Part shown: in pieces, positions 54,992 through 64,000 of the stretch | Layout of the letters: each line of letters starts with the position of its first letter | Position numbering within the stretch: the first letter of the stretch is position 1 | NCBI GenBank assembly: GCA_009733575.1 | Contig: ML769622.1 | Coordinates: forward strand, 41,378 to 105,377 | DNA length: 64,000 nucleotides | Reading direction: 5' to 3' | Source: Gymnopus androsaceus JB14 | Taxonomy: Eukaryota > Basidiomycota > Agaricomycetes > Agaricales > Omphalotaceae | The notes under the pieces: generated by a model | What the model was told of the DNA's origin: nothing | The model's input: the letters and a program-made list of their open reading frames with translations, nothing else | Databases searched by the model: none | Position numbers and translations under genes: made by a program

Positions 54992-57128
54992 CTAAGCTTG
55001 ATTACCTGGACCTGCACCGAGCCCACTTCCAAACACCGTAACAATCTTCTTTCTCTTATCCCAGACAGTTTCATCATCTGCCACATGCCTAAAGTACACA
55101 ATTCGGTGCTGAGGCATCTATTATAACATGTACAATGAGCAAATGGGAAGAACATAGTAGAAAAAAAGCCATACAAACGATTCATGCTCAACCTCATTTA
55201 TCACCCAATCCCTCAACATCGACTCTTTGATACCCGAAAATCGGTCCTCATACCCAACAGCGTAGCTTATCACCAGCATGTTCCCTATAATCGGATCCCA
55301 TAATCAGCGATTCATCACGTCTGCGCTGGTACGCAATTTTCCTGGAGCTGGTGTATGTGTCGTGCTCCTGTTGACTTTAGAGGCAGCGATGACTTTCTTG
55401 CGCTGTGAGGCAGACAGGAGCTGGTATTCACGATCTTCTTGAAAGCGGTGGCTCCGACTCGAGATCATCGTGACTATTTTCCTCTTCGACCTCTTCGTCG
55501 TCATCACCATCATCGTCTATGGGATCGAAACCATCGATCCGACCACGCAAAGAGATCTAAGATGATATTATCCAAACCCATATCCTTCTCAAGGTTTCCC
55601 TGCTGCACAAGACCCAGTGAGACGTACGTGCTTTGGGAATCGTAAAAACTTGTCGTTACTCGGCAACTCGGTCTCGAAAGTGCGGAGGCATGAAGACAAA
55701 GTGGCAAGTTCGATTTCAGCAGCAGCGGCGTTTCGGGACTGGGAAAGAGAGGAGACGGAAGAGGATGGGGAAAGGCAAAGGCCGAAGAGGTAGAATCCAT
55801 TGAGATCGCGAGCACTGCCGTCCGCACTGACAGTCCCAGCGTCAGCGAATCGCACTGGCCAGAACCGAGCATTTATACTTGGGGCAACGTTATGCAACTG
55901 CACCAACAACTAGCGAGAATGGAAAGAAAATGAGATTTTCCTGCAACCGACTCATAGGGAAGGACACTCACACTAACAATCCGACTCTCCAAGCACCCGA
56001 CAACAGCCCTCCCTTTCTCCAACTTGATAAAGATCTTGTGTTGCTTCAAGAACATCTGATGCGGAACTTCTTCACCATCGAGCCCACAAACCGCCGCCCA
56101 GCTCCATCCTTTGTCCAACATATCATCCGCGCGCTCGAACGCTCTCTTCATCACTTCCACCGAATTTCGACTTGTCGTGGAACGTGAGATTCGATAAAGG
56201 TCTCAATAGAGAGGACAACATGGGTTCTTTTGTTGGAGAACGACGACATCCCTTCAGCGTTGTTGTAGTGGCAGAGTCGAGCTCAGGCTCTCGCGAAGGT
56301 AGAGTCCATACTGCAGCCCGCTCCCAATCCCAGCGAAGAACTTGCGTACCAAGTGCCGCGCCTTCAATCCCGGTGGTTCGATGCCGGATGGAGCCAAAGT
56401 AAGTGCAACTCGAGTAAGAAGGGTGAGATGAAATCCTCCTAGGAAGCACCAGAGAGGCTTTGGGCAGTGAGGAAAAGCTCGATAGCGCAGTGCGCAGTAC
56501 AGAATGCTGAAAGGACGGAGGGCGGTAGAAGGAACTTGAGTATTGTGAGGACGTCTCGGTAGGCGTTGTACATGACCAAACTCGAAGCAGGTAGTAGGAA
56601 TAGCGGAGAGTCTGAGGGAAGCGACCCAATGTTTTTCCATCTGTAGCATGGAATCAGTTTCTATGAACAGCAATGAAATAGATGAACCTACTCTTCTCCG
56701 ACCAGATTCTTCGTATCACAATACTGCATATCCACCCTTACCCCTTCAACCTCAAGATCCATCTTTTGCACAATAGCATCCTTGACGAATCTCTGAAGCC
56801 TAACATCCACATCACGTCCCCTTTTCCTCAACATTGCATTCTGTCGGACTCGACTTTTGGCAAGATCCCAGAAAGTGGACGAGGAGACGTTGCCTACTGC
56901 CAGATAATCGACGCCGGAATGGCAAGTGTGAACACCGAGCGCGTAACTGCCGACGCATTCGATGCGAATTTGGATACTATTAGATGCGTGGTTCGAAGGA
57001 CAGATGGTAGAGCGTAGCGTCTCAATGACAGCGGCCATTTTACGCTCTTGTTCTGCGGAAGGAAGCCAGGACTGCGTGGTGAAAAGGTTGACTAGTCCTG
57101 CGTTCGTCAAGCTGCTAGTCGAAGGCAA
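54992..57128 (-). pseudogene. Poly(A)-polymerase-like nucleotidyltransferase with MJ1316 C-terminus (decayed)
   Basis: N-terminal block (56688-57128): WLPSAEQERKMAAVIETLRS, IRIECVGSYALGVHTCHSGV, DYLAVGNVSSSTFWDLAKSR, VRVDMQYCD. The helix-turn motif G-S..G is present but the expected S-D-x-D is S-G-V-D, so one catalytic Asp is lost. Further blocks in changing frames: GGFHLTLLTRVALTLAPSG; EVMKRAFERADDMLDKGWSW with ESRIVS; LVQLHNVAPSINARFWPVRF; FYDSQSTYVSLGLV (a +1 T at AAGTTTTTACG); PAPGKLRTSADVMNR. C-terminal MJ1316/RNA-end-recognition block: YAVGYEDRFSGIKESMLRDW, then MPQHRIVYFRHVADDETVWD ending at TAG 54992-54994. Host homologues act in RNA tailing. The true N-terminus upstream of 57128 was not found. 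Confidence 0.7.
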
Positions 57129-58009
57129 TAGTAGCCTATAAGGATGAGGTGTGCTTTCCGGAACCGAAACGGAGTTTTCAAAAGTGCCCGTGGCAGGAAG
57201 GCGACGCTGCAGACAGTGAGGTGAACGTTATCGTATCTGGAGAGCACAAAACTTCCTGTACCATCGAATGTGAACGAAAATTGGAAAAGTTGGCGTTCAT
57301 TTGCTGCGACAGCTTCGGGAAAGTAAGTAGAGTAAGTCCATCGCGGTGATGACTGACAAAAATTATCAGACTTGTTCGCAAAAATTAGAACGAACATACC
57401 TTGTCATGAACAAGCCGAAACTGGTTCAGTCTCTCATCGAACTAGTGCAGTCCTATTTGCAGTCAGATTGGCGACATTCACAGTTGGATGATCCATTGGT
57501 TTACGACGAGCTGAGGTCTACAAGGAAAATTTAGATGGATTTTAGATAAATTATTGCCTGGTTTAAGTACCGTTTATTCTTCGTCTCTTTCGCTCATTGC
57601 GACCAAGCAAGAGTCAAGGCGGGCACAAGTCATAATCAGCGCCGGCGGTCAAAGACAATCAGAATGGGACATCGACATTGTATTGGGGAAAGCAGTGTAT
57701 AAGGAGTCGTCGCGTTAACCACTTCGAGTTGAGCAGAGTGTTGTGTTAAAAAGTGCGTTGGCGCTTATTTGGTCGGGACAAGCGCTAACAGTCACGATCA
57801 TGATCTTCATTTCCAACATCGATGCCTTGAAGCTGGACAACACACTCTAATTTAACAAGAGACGCAGCTCAACTACCACAGTGTCTGAGACCGGCTAGTT
57901 TCGAGGCGAGTAGGGTGGCTTCGAGTTTTATTAACAAAGGTCGAGTATCTCAATTTTTCTTTCTTTTCCACTGAGTTCCATTTTACACGACCTACTTTTT
58001 CTTATGTTA
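57129..58009. other. Intergenic and left flank of module copy 4
   Basis: A plus-strand open stretch 57403-57534 (NKPKLVQSLIELVQSYLQSD) could be an isolated exon, unsupported. GCGCTTATTT at 57768 and a nearby CAAGCGCTAAC form an imperfect inverted pair. No firm gene. Confidence 0.3.
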
Positions 58010-58589
58010 GGAACTTCGTGTAACAACCTACCCTCGCACATACCAAACCACTGGTCGATTATCCCGCGCCAATTCTCTCATGCCAAGGCATGGTGCCCAT
58101 TGATGTATCTGCTGCTTCCTCTTCGTCGTCGGGGGTTCTACGGATATCCCGTTACGACCAGGAATACAACCTCGATGACTTCCTTAACAGCGAGTCTCCC
58201 CCACTGGCACGAGTTCATTAAGACCAGGGCTCCCACTGGCTCTGCTAGCAGTAATGGGACTACAGAGTAGTGCGCAAGCACAGAGACGGTTTTGTGCAGT
58301 TGGTTTTGAGGCAAGTGCCGAGCGACTTCCTTCATGCTTCTCCTCGACAATGCTAATATGTATCGCCTATATAGGAACTCCGATATCATGTATATTCAGC
58401 TGGGAGGATAGGTCCACCACCGGGATTAAGATGTCTTCAAGCACAAGCACATTATTCGGTCTTGCTTCCTCTGTATCAGACTCATGCGATTCGTCGTCCT
58501 CCTCTTCAACGCTATTTGACCTCCCCACTGGTGCTACTGCAGGCTCAGGAGGACCGTACATAACAGAATCGCTATTCAGTATCAACATT
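58010..58589 (-). pseudogene. Gene X, copy 3 (best preserved 5' end)
   Basis: Exon 1 from 58588 reads MLILNSDSVMYGPPEPAVAP, an acidic stretch VEEEDDESHESDTEEARPN, then VLVLEDILIPVVDLSSQLNI and HDIGVPI. The downstream part matches ISI-EEKHE and the later exon with stops. Acidic, probably intracellular, no domain recognised. It is divergent from the PARP-finger fragment at 59493. Confidence 0.45.
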
Positions 58590-59410
58590 TGAAGAGTGTT
58601 GTTTCATTTCGAGGTACATCCTGTGTCGTGTCTATTCCCTCCCTTTTCGTTTTCGTCTCCATTCTATTTGCTCCCTTCGTTGCTTTCCCCTTCGTTCCAA
58701 GCCAGCCGCCCACTTCCTCGAACTCGTACCGTAGCGTGTCTTTCCTTCTTCCGAATTCCTTTCCGTCGGCGTTGGGTTTTGTCGCAAGAACATGCTAGTG
58801 GAAACGGACGGGGGAGAGGGACTGCGAGGAGAGCCTTATGGGTGTGTGCGGATACCCGAGGAGAGTCGCTGCTTACCTCAAAAGTTCAAATCATCCCTGC
58901 GTTTGTCTCGTTTCTTTTCGTTTGTACTTTTATATTTGTATCTATATGTACCTTGGTACCTACCTTTCGATATTGAGTTATGTGCATGTCTCACTCCTGC
59001 TCCGAATCTCAATCGAGTTGCATTATTGCATATCACATACTGTGTTCAAAATTCGACACCCTTCTCGGAACTCTTAGTCAACAGTGAATATTGAAGAGTC
59101 ATTGTCAAGAGTCTTGTCTACTTATCCTGGGGTCCTACGCTCCCTCCTCTCCTGGACTTCCTTGTACTCCTGTCGACAGCAAACCTAGGCCTGTACTGAC
59201 ATCCTTGTCTACTTACTTTACAGCGAGCTATCGAGCTATTCTCATTTGAGTTGTTCTCGTTTTCCGGATTGTTCTTGGCTCTGTAATGTTACTATCAATT
59301 GTAATTCTAGTACTCTACGACAACCGGGGATGATCTGTTTACGGTGTGGTCCAAGCTTCCGAGCAACAGCTTCTTGCCAGTCTCCACGCACTTGAGGCGA
59401 GGCGCGACGA

Positions 59411-59441
59411 CAGAGCGCTTAACTCGGAGTTAAGCGCTCTG
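59411..59441. promoter_or_regulatory. 15-bp perfect palindrome upstream of PARP-finger copy 5
   Basis: CAGAGCGCTTAACTC (59411-59425), one-base spacer, complement (59427-59441), about 55 bp before the start codon and next to GCGCGTCAC at 59449-59457. Each arm holds a GCGCTTA motif. Confidence 0.5.
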
Positions 59442-59492
59442 GGCAGCTCGCGCGTCACAATTCTTTCCATTTTGACTCTGAGACATATAACA

Positions 59493-59612
59493 ATGATCGC
59501 TCGGAATATGCATTGATTAGTTGTGCTAAATGCAAAGGTATATATGACTACACTATAATCTTCCCACTTTTCAACTAACTACTTGGTTGTAGGCCCCAAG
59601 CCGTGTGCTAGT
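59493..59612 (+). pseudogene. PARP-finger gene, copy 5 (first two exons only)
   Basis: ATGATCGCTCGG.. aligns with MPGYRFEYAPTSRVKC in a damaged frame (A-K-C-K retained), then an intron and GPKPCA. Homology stops at about 59612. Confidence 0.5.
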
Positions 59613-60037
59613 ATGCTGATACTAGAGAAGACGTACAAACATGCTAACTGCTAAGTGTGATTATCTCTGCTATGCGTGCCCTGTAGACTGTTTAATAATA
59701 TAACCAGAGATCACAGGAAGAAAACTCGGGAAGCTGTGCCTATAGCCATTGAAGCATGCCAGCTGACCTGCCCTCAAGTTGTTGTGGGAAGTGTGACAAC
59801 GTTACAATCATCACTTGAACATCAACCACCACCATGTCCTCTTCAACAATGTTTTCGAATGCTCGCAATTTTTCAATACTCAATTCAGAGTTCTACAATA
59901 TTCAAGGAGATCAAAATATCTCTTATCATGGATCGCAAGTGGTCACAATTTTGGAGGTAACTTTGAAACAAAATTTTGTAAAAAAAACTGATATCATTGT
60001 TGACTTTACTATACGATCCAAAGCCACTACGGACATA
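59613..60037. other. Intergenic, possible 5' LTR region of the copia element
   Basis: No gene recognised. An LTR of the downstream copia element may lie here or to 60340, but with only one end in the window its borders cannot be fixed. Confidence 0.3.
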
Positions 60038-60115
60038 CAGAGGCGGCCAAAAGATATTCCCCACGTGGGAACAATATTCCCTGTTAAGCTGGGGAATGTC
60101 TTTTGGCCGCCTCTG
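60038..60115. mobile_element. 78-bp hairpin MITE with TA target duplication
   Basis: Arms start CAGAGGCGGCCAAAAGA and end TCTTTTGGCCGCCTCTG with one mismatch in about 27 bp, around a 24-bp loop. It is flanked by TA on both sides (60036-60037, 60116-60117). CAG ends plus TA match the superfamily pattern of the larger element at 26497-28365, though the sequences differ. Confidence 0.7.
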
Positions 60116-60209
60116 TATACTATACTTACCATATACGGACATCCCGCTACTCTAGTACTTACGTTTTCTTGGCACCTTATATGTTCAGTTTAGTTAGCCG
60201 ACACAACTC

Positions 60210-60310
60210 AGTGTTTAACCACCACTGAGTTTATACTCACTCCGTTCGTTTAGGTACTTATAATATAGTGTTTAACCACCACTGAGTTTATACTCACTCC
60301 GTTCGTTTAG
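60210..60310. repeat. 44-bp direct repeat, two units
   Basis: AGTGTTTAACCACCACTGAG..CGTTTAG at 60210-60253 and 60267-60310, identical, separated by 13 bp; just upstream of the copia gag. Confidence 0.85.
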
Positions 60311-60367
60311 TCCACCGTCCTCTCGTCCCTCGACCCACTGTGCAAACAGGTTATGGGCCCCGGCGAA

Positions 60368-60475
60368 ATGTCCACAAATATCAAGCACCATGTTCCACCA
60401 CTGAAGGAAGACCTCAGTAACTGGGTCACCTATAAGAAGCGAGTCACCGTTGCGGTTACGTCGCATGGTTTAGAT
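60368..60475 (+). pseudogene. Copia gag N-terminus, cut by a stop
   Basis: Frame MSTNIKHHVPPLKEDLSNWV..SHGLDCQ ends in TGA at about 60482. The family continues directly into RHLKG; here about 75 bp of extra sequence with stops separates SHGLD from GRHLKGIVRTPKKVTEIDGD at 60557. Confidence 0.6.
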
Positions 60476-60555
60476 TGTCAATGAACGAGTACTTGATGTA
60501 TGCGCTCCTCGTTGCCATGAAATCGAGCCTCATTCTCACCCGTGTGACGGTCGAC

Positions 60556-62696
60556 ACCTGAAGGGAATAGTTCGGACGCCAAAGAAGGTTACCGAAATAG
60601 ATGGAGATTTCTACCTTACCGGGAATGCTACGCCGTTGAAGGACGACGAGTATGACAAGCTCATGGAAGCCCTGGACAAATACGAAACGAAGGAAGCACA
60701 GCTCTGCGACATCCTATTCCAAACAATTTCAACATCACTTTTCTTACGCATTAAAGACGAAGCTACGGCTTACCATGTATGGAAAGAGCTCTGTTCAATT
60801 GTTGAAGATAAATCACCCATCAGCGTCGACAGTCTTCACAACAAGATGATGAACTTACGGACACCTGAAGAGGGAGATATTCGCGAGACGCTTACGCAAC
60901 TCCAAGTGTGGTATGAGGAGCTCGCTGGCATGGGGTACAAAGTTCCCGAGGATTCCTATATGACCTATATTCGTCAATCTTGTGGCGCTCCCTATCGCGA
61001 TCTGTTTAAATCATTATCCAACACCTCCGAATTCATGGGAATACCACTTACGAGTCGGTATCTTATCGACAAAGCTCGACAAGCCGCGACGGAGCGAGAT
61101 GTTGAGAGGGAGGATGATGCCGTGAACTCGGCGCTGTCTGCAGCTAAGGCTGCAAGTCTCGTTCCTAAGGGACTGAGTAATCAGCGACGGCAGGTGCAGA
61201 CGAAGGAGGACCGTTCACACACAAAGCCTCACTGTTGGGCTCCAGGAGGTGGGAAGGAAGGTCAAGGACCACACCAGCGAAATCGGAAGGGGGCTAAGAA
61301 GCAGAAAGGTGCTACGGCAGCTGCTGCTCAGTCCTTGAAGGAGGACATTGATGAGGAGGAGACATACGCATGTATTATGGATGCAAAACTCGAAGATGAT
61401 CTTGGTACGCCTGACCTTCAAGCTACATCGGATTTTCGAGATAGACCAGATGCTCTTGCCGCTGCACAAATCACTCATAATGGTGAAGTTATTGACACCG
61501 GCGCGAGTCGCCACTTCTCACCTATCCTCTCCAACTTCAAAAACCTCGTTCGCATTGCTCCATCTCCCGTTACAGCTGCCGATGGTCATTCCTTCATAGC
61601 TACGGCACGAGGAGATTATATGACCTCCCTACCCATGGGTCCGGGGAAGAAACCAACGCCAATTACCTTGACAAACACCTATTATTCGCCATCGCTCGCT
61701 TTCACTCTCATATCAGTCAGCTGTATGGACAAAGCAGGATTTTCACTCAATATTGAGGATGGACGTTGTCTTATCCTATCACCCCGACCAAACCGAAAGA
61801 CTATTGGTATCATTCCTGTTGACCATGGCCTGTATCGAGTCAGTTCCGGAATTTCCCCCAGATCAGTGCTAATTGCAGCTGCTGCTTCCACTCATCGACT
61901 TACCATGTACCAGTTCCATTGTATCATGGGACACCCTGGCGAGGATGCTCTCCGACGTATGCTGAGGGATGGTATGGCTACTGGTATCAATGTTGATATG
62001 GGAACCACAGTTGGATTCTGCGAAGCCTGCGTGCAAGCTAAGGCTGCACGTAAACCATTCCCAAAGCATAGCGAAAATTCCGATGCCAAGGCATATGGTG
62101 ATAAAGTTGTCGCTGATGTTTGGGGACCTGCTGAAGTTCAATCGCTTAGCGGAGCACGATACTCTGCAAACTTCGAAGACGTACATAGTCGAGAAGAGAA
62201 AGTTGACTTCCTGAAGCTCAAATCAGAGTTCTTCGAGTCCTATAAGGAGTACGAGGCATGGGTGAAGGTTCATCGAGGCGTAAAACAAATCAAATTTTTG
62301 GGTTCGGATCCAGGGGGAGAACTCACCAGTAATGCAATGAAGAAGCATCTCAAAGCACAGGGTACGCATCGTCACCTCACTGTTCATGATTCTCCCCAAT
62401 CCAATGGACTATCTGAAATCACGAACCGAAACCACCTCGAAGGTGCCAGAGCCATGCTATTTAGAGCTGGCCTACAAAGGTTCCTATGGGCTGAAGCGGT
62501 CAATCACAAGGTCTACCTGAAGAATCGCACGAGCCACAGCTCACTTCCAGGAAAGATCACGCCACACGAAAGAGCGACACGCATCAAACCCAACTTGTCT
62601 AATCTGCGTGAATTTGGCGCGCCAGTTTGGGTCAAAGGTGAAGGTACCAAAGCTCACACCACGTGCGGAGAAGGTTATATTTGTTGGTATAGATGA
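60556..62696 (+). CDS. Copia Gag - protease - integrase polyprotein segment
   Basis: Open frame with gag (FYLTGNATPLKDDEYDKLME; KEAQLCDILFQTISTSLFL), a Lys-rich linker lacking a clear CCHC knuckle, and a protease-like VIDTGASRHFSPI (D-T-G-A-S). The GAG pre-integrase segment (LTMYQFHCIMGHPGEDALRR, CEACVQAKAARKPF) is present. Integrase shows VVADVWGPAEVQSLSG, GSDPGGELTSNAM and SPQSNGLSEITNR, which supply D, D and E, though the usual A-E-R after the last motif is S-E-I. A single extra A in ACCAAAGCTC (62647-62655) shifts the frame, so the ORF ends at 62696 instead of running into the RT. The frame is open upstream of its first TTG/ATG choices. Confidence 0.8.
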
Positions 62697-64000
62697 AGAA
62701 GCGAAGGGTTTTCGCGTTTATTGGCCAGGAAAACGACGCGTTAGCGTCGAACGGAATATCTACATGAATCCCGATGAAATCGTGCTGTCAAACCCTATCA
62801 TGATTGAGGGGGAGACTGAAACTACTGAAATCGAAGTAGAAGTTCCGTCCAATCCCTCTAGCGTTCAACAGCCCAAAGTCGAACTGAAACCTGCCGAGGA
62901 TGGGCCATTAGAGCCCGAACCCGCCGATAACCCACAAATGAACTTACCTCCATCTCGTTCTCCATCTCCACTTACTCCAATCCCATCTCCATCTCCTCCA
63001 CCCGCCGAACCTGCACCAGAGCCTCAAAATACGCGTCCCCGTCGCGTTCGCCAGCCTGATGGCTTCTATAACGAAACTCGTATGCGAAAAGCAGCTGGAA
63101 TCGCCGCTTGTGCTATGGTAGCTGAGGACGAATTATTAGAGGGAGATATGGGTTGCGAAGAAGGCTGGACCGATTTCGCTCTTGCTGCACCAGATGATCC
63201 AAAGACAATGCGAGAGGCATTGAGAGGACCAGAAGCTGCAGAATGGGCACGCGGGTACAATGACGAGCTTGCGAGTCTCGAACATTTCCATACTTGGGAC
63301 TTGATCGAGCGCCCAAAGGGCGTTAACGTTGCAAAGAACAAAGTCGTTCTGAAGACGAAACGCAACTCCAATGACCTAGTCATCCTGCACAAGGCCCGTT
63401 TAGTCGTTGGAGGGTATTCCCAGATATACGGCATCGATTTTTACGAAACCTTTGCACCTTGCGTCAAATTCGAGACTTTACGTCTCCTTCTCTCTGTTGC
63501 CGCTAGTAAAAACGCGAAAATCGAACAAGCGGATGTAAAGAATGCTTACCTCCAAGCCGACCTTCACGAAGAGCTCTTTATGGAGCTCCCACCTCTCTAT
63601 GAGGATTTCCGAACCTTACCAAATCACCTAAAGGGCAAGGACGTCGTCGCGAAATTACGCCGACCCCTCTATGGGAGCAAGCAAGGAGGGCATGAATGGT
63701 ATAGCAAACTCCGACAGGAAGCTATTAATGAGGGCTTCACTGTCTCCCAGTCGGATCCATGTGTTTTCTATAAACACAATGGTGGCAGATATCAGATTTT
63801 TGCTGCCGTGACAGATGATTTTACAATGATCACTGACAATGACGACTCAATGAAGGAACTCAAGGCTTCACTCACACGTCGTTTTGACATGAAGTTCATG
63901 GGACCAATACACTGGCTCCTTGGATTTCAAGTTACGCGCGATCTTGACAAGAGAACGATCACCCTAAGCCAGAAGGCTTACATTGAGCGTATAGTCAAAC
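62650..64000 (+). CDS. Copia integrase C-terminus and reverse transcriptase (partial)
   Basis: After the +1 shift the frame is open to the window end: VIFVGIDEEAKGFRVYWPGK, a Pro/Ser-rich linker (PSRSPSPLTPIPSPSPPP), then RT: AEWARGYNDELASLEHFHTW, NKVVLKTKRNSNDLVILHKA, RLVVGGYSQIYGIDFYETFA, VKNAYLQADLHEELFMELPP, LRRPLYGSKQGGHEWYSKLR. The catalytic box reads AAVTDDFTMITD where copia RTs usually have Y-V-D-D: both Asp are kept, the Tyr is not. Ends in LGFQVTRDLDKRTITLSQ. Confidence 0.8.

Larger units (their letters stand above)
60368..64000 (+). mobile_element. Ty1/copia retrotransposon (runs off the right edge)
   Basis: Order gag, protease, integrase, RT is copia-type. It starts at MSTNIKHHVPPLKEDLSNWV with the gag pattern NWVTYKKRVTVAVTSHGL. 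RNase H and the 3' LTR lie beyond the window. Several frame breaks mean this copy is probably inactive. Confidence 0.85.

Noticed and set aside
55510..56187. Plus-strand frames opposite the poly(A)-polymerase-like gene
   Set aside because: Antisense to recognisable homology blocks on the minus strand.
1..64000. CRISPR arrays or bacterial operon structure
   Set aside because: Direct repeats found are LTRs, Ngaro repeats or tandem duplications; gene structure with introns is eukaryotic.

Overview
The window looks like nuclear DNA of an agaricomycete (mushroom-forming) basidiomycete. Genes carry many short introns of about 50-60 bp with GT..AG borders. The recognisable single-copy genes are of basidiomycete type: a Kre9/Knh1-like wall/membrane protein, a TMEM53/DUF829 hydrolase, a transketolase-family protein and a poly(A)-polymerase-like protein with an MJ1316 C-terminus. 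Expanded PARP-type zinc-finger, BAH-PHD and HNH families, and Ngaro, copia, Tad-like LINE, CACTA and MULE elements, fit the same group. No rRNA, tRNA or CRISPR was found. Exon borders were read by eye from splice consensus, frame continuity and paralogue comparison. Family names come from memory, without database searches.

Layout. 1-1.06 kb: 3' end of a MULE transposase. 1.56-4.26 kb: two intact-looking host genes. 4.4-23.0 kb: tandem duplication of a three-gene module (Q/A-rich protein on minus, DUF7918-like coiled-coil protein on plus, BAH-PHD protein on minus). A complete Ngaro tyrosine-recombinase retrotransposon (6766-12846) sits in the divergent promoter of unit 1. 23.3-25.7 kb: a transketolase-like gene with six apparent +1 shifts. 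25.9-54.8 kb: several copies of a second module (unknown minus-strand gene X, PARP-type zinc-finger coiled-coil gene on plus, HNH-like gene on plus, short transketolase fragment). Its first copy is split by a CACTA element (26191-31724) that itself holds a TA-flanked TIR element with a LINE inside, and a short LTR element. Two secreted-protein genes (37.3-38.0 and 47.8-49.2 kb, both minus) lie between copies. 55.0-57.1 kb: decayed poly(A)-polymerase-like gene. 58.0-59.6 kb: another partial X/PARP-finger module. 60.4 kb to the end: Ty1/copia element running off the window.

How it fits together. Both modules join a DNA- or chromatin-contacting domain (BAH-PHD, PARP-type finger) with a protein ending in a similar two-exon coiled coil, and both spread as blocks. 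The best preserved members are the DUF7918-like copy at 18949-20592, the PARP-finger copy at 43269-44650 and the BAH-PHD copy at 14979-16459. Most others carry stops, frameshifts or insertions. Three nonsense changes in the first duplication are all C-to-T at CpA. PARP-finger gene promoters share an ACGCGT/GCGCGT-like box close to the start codon, suggesting (not proving) G1/S control.
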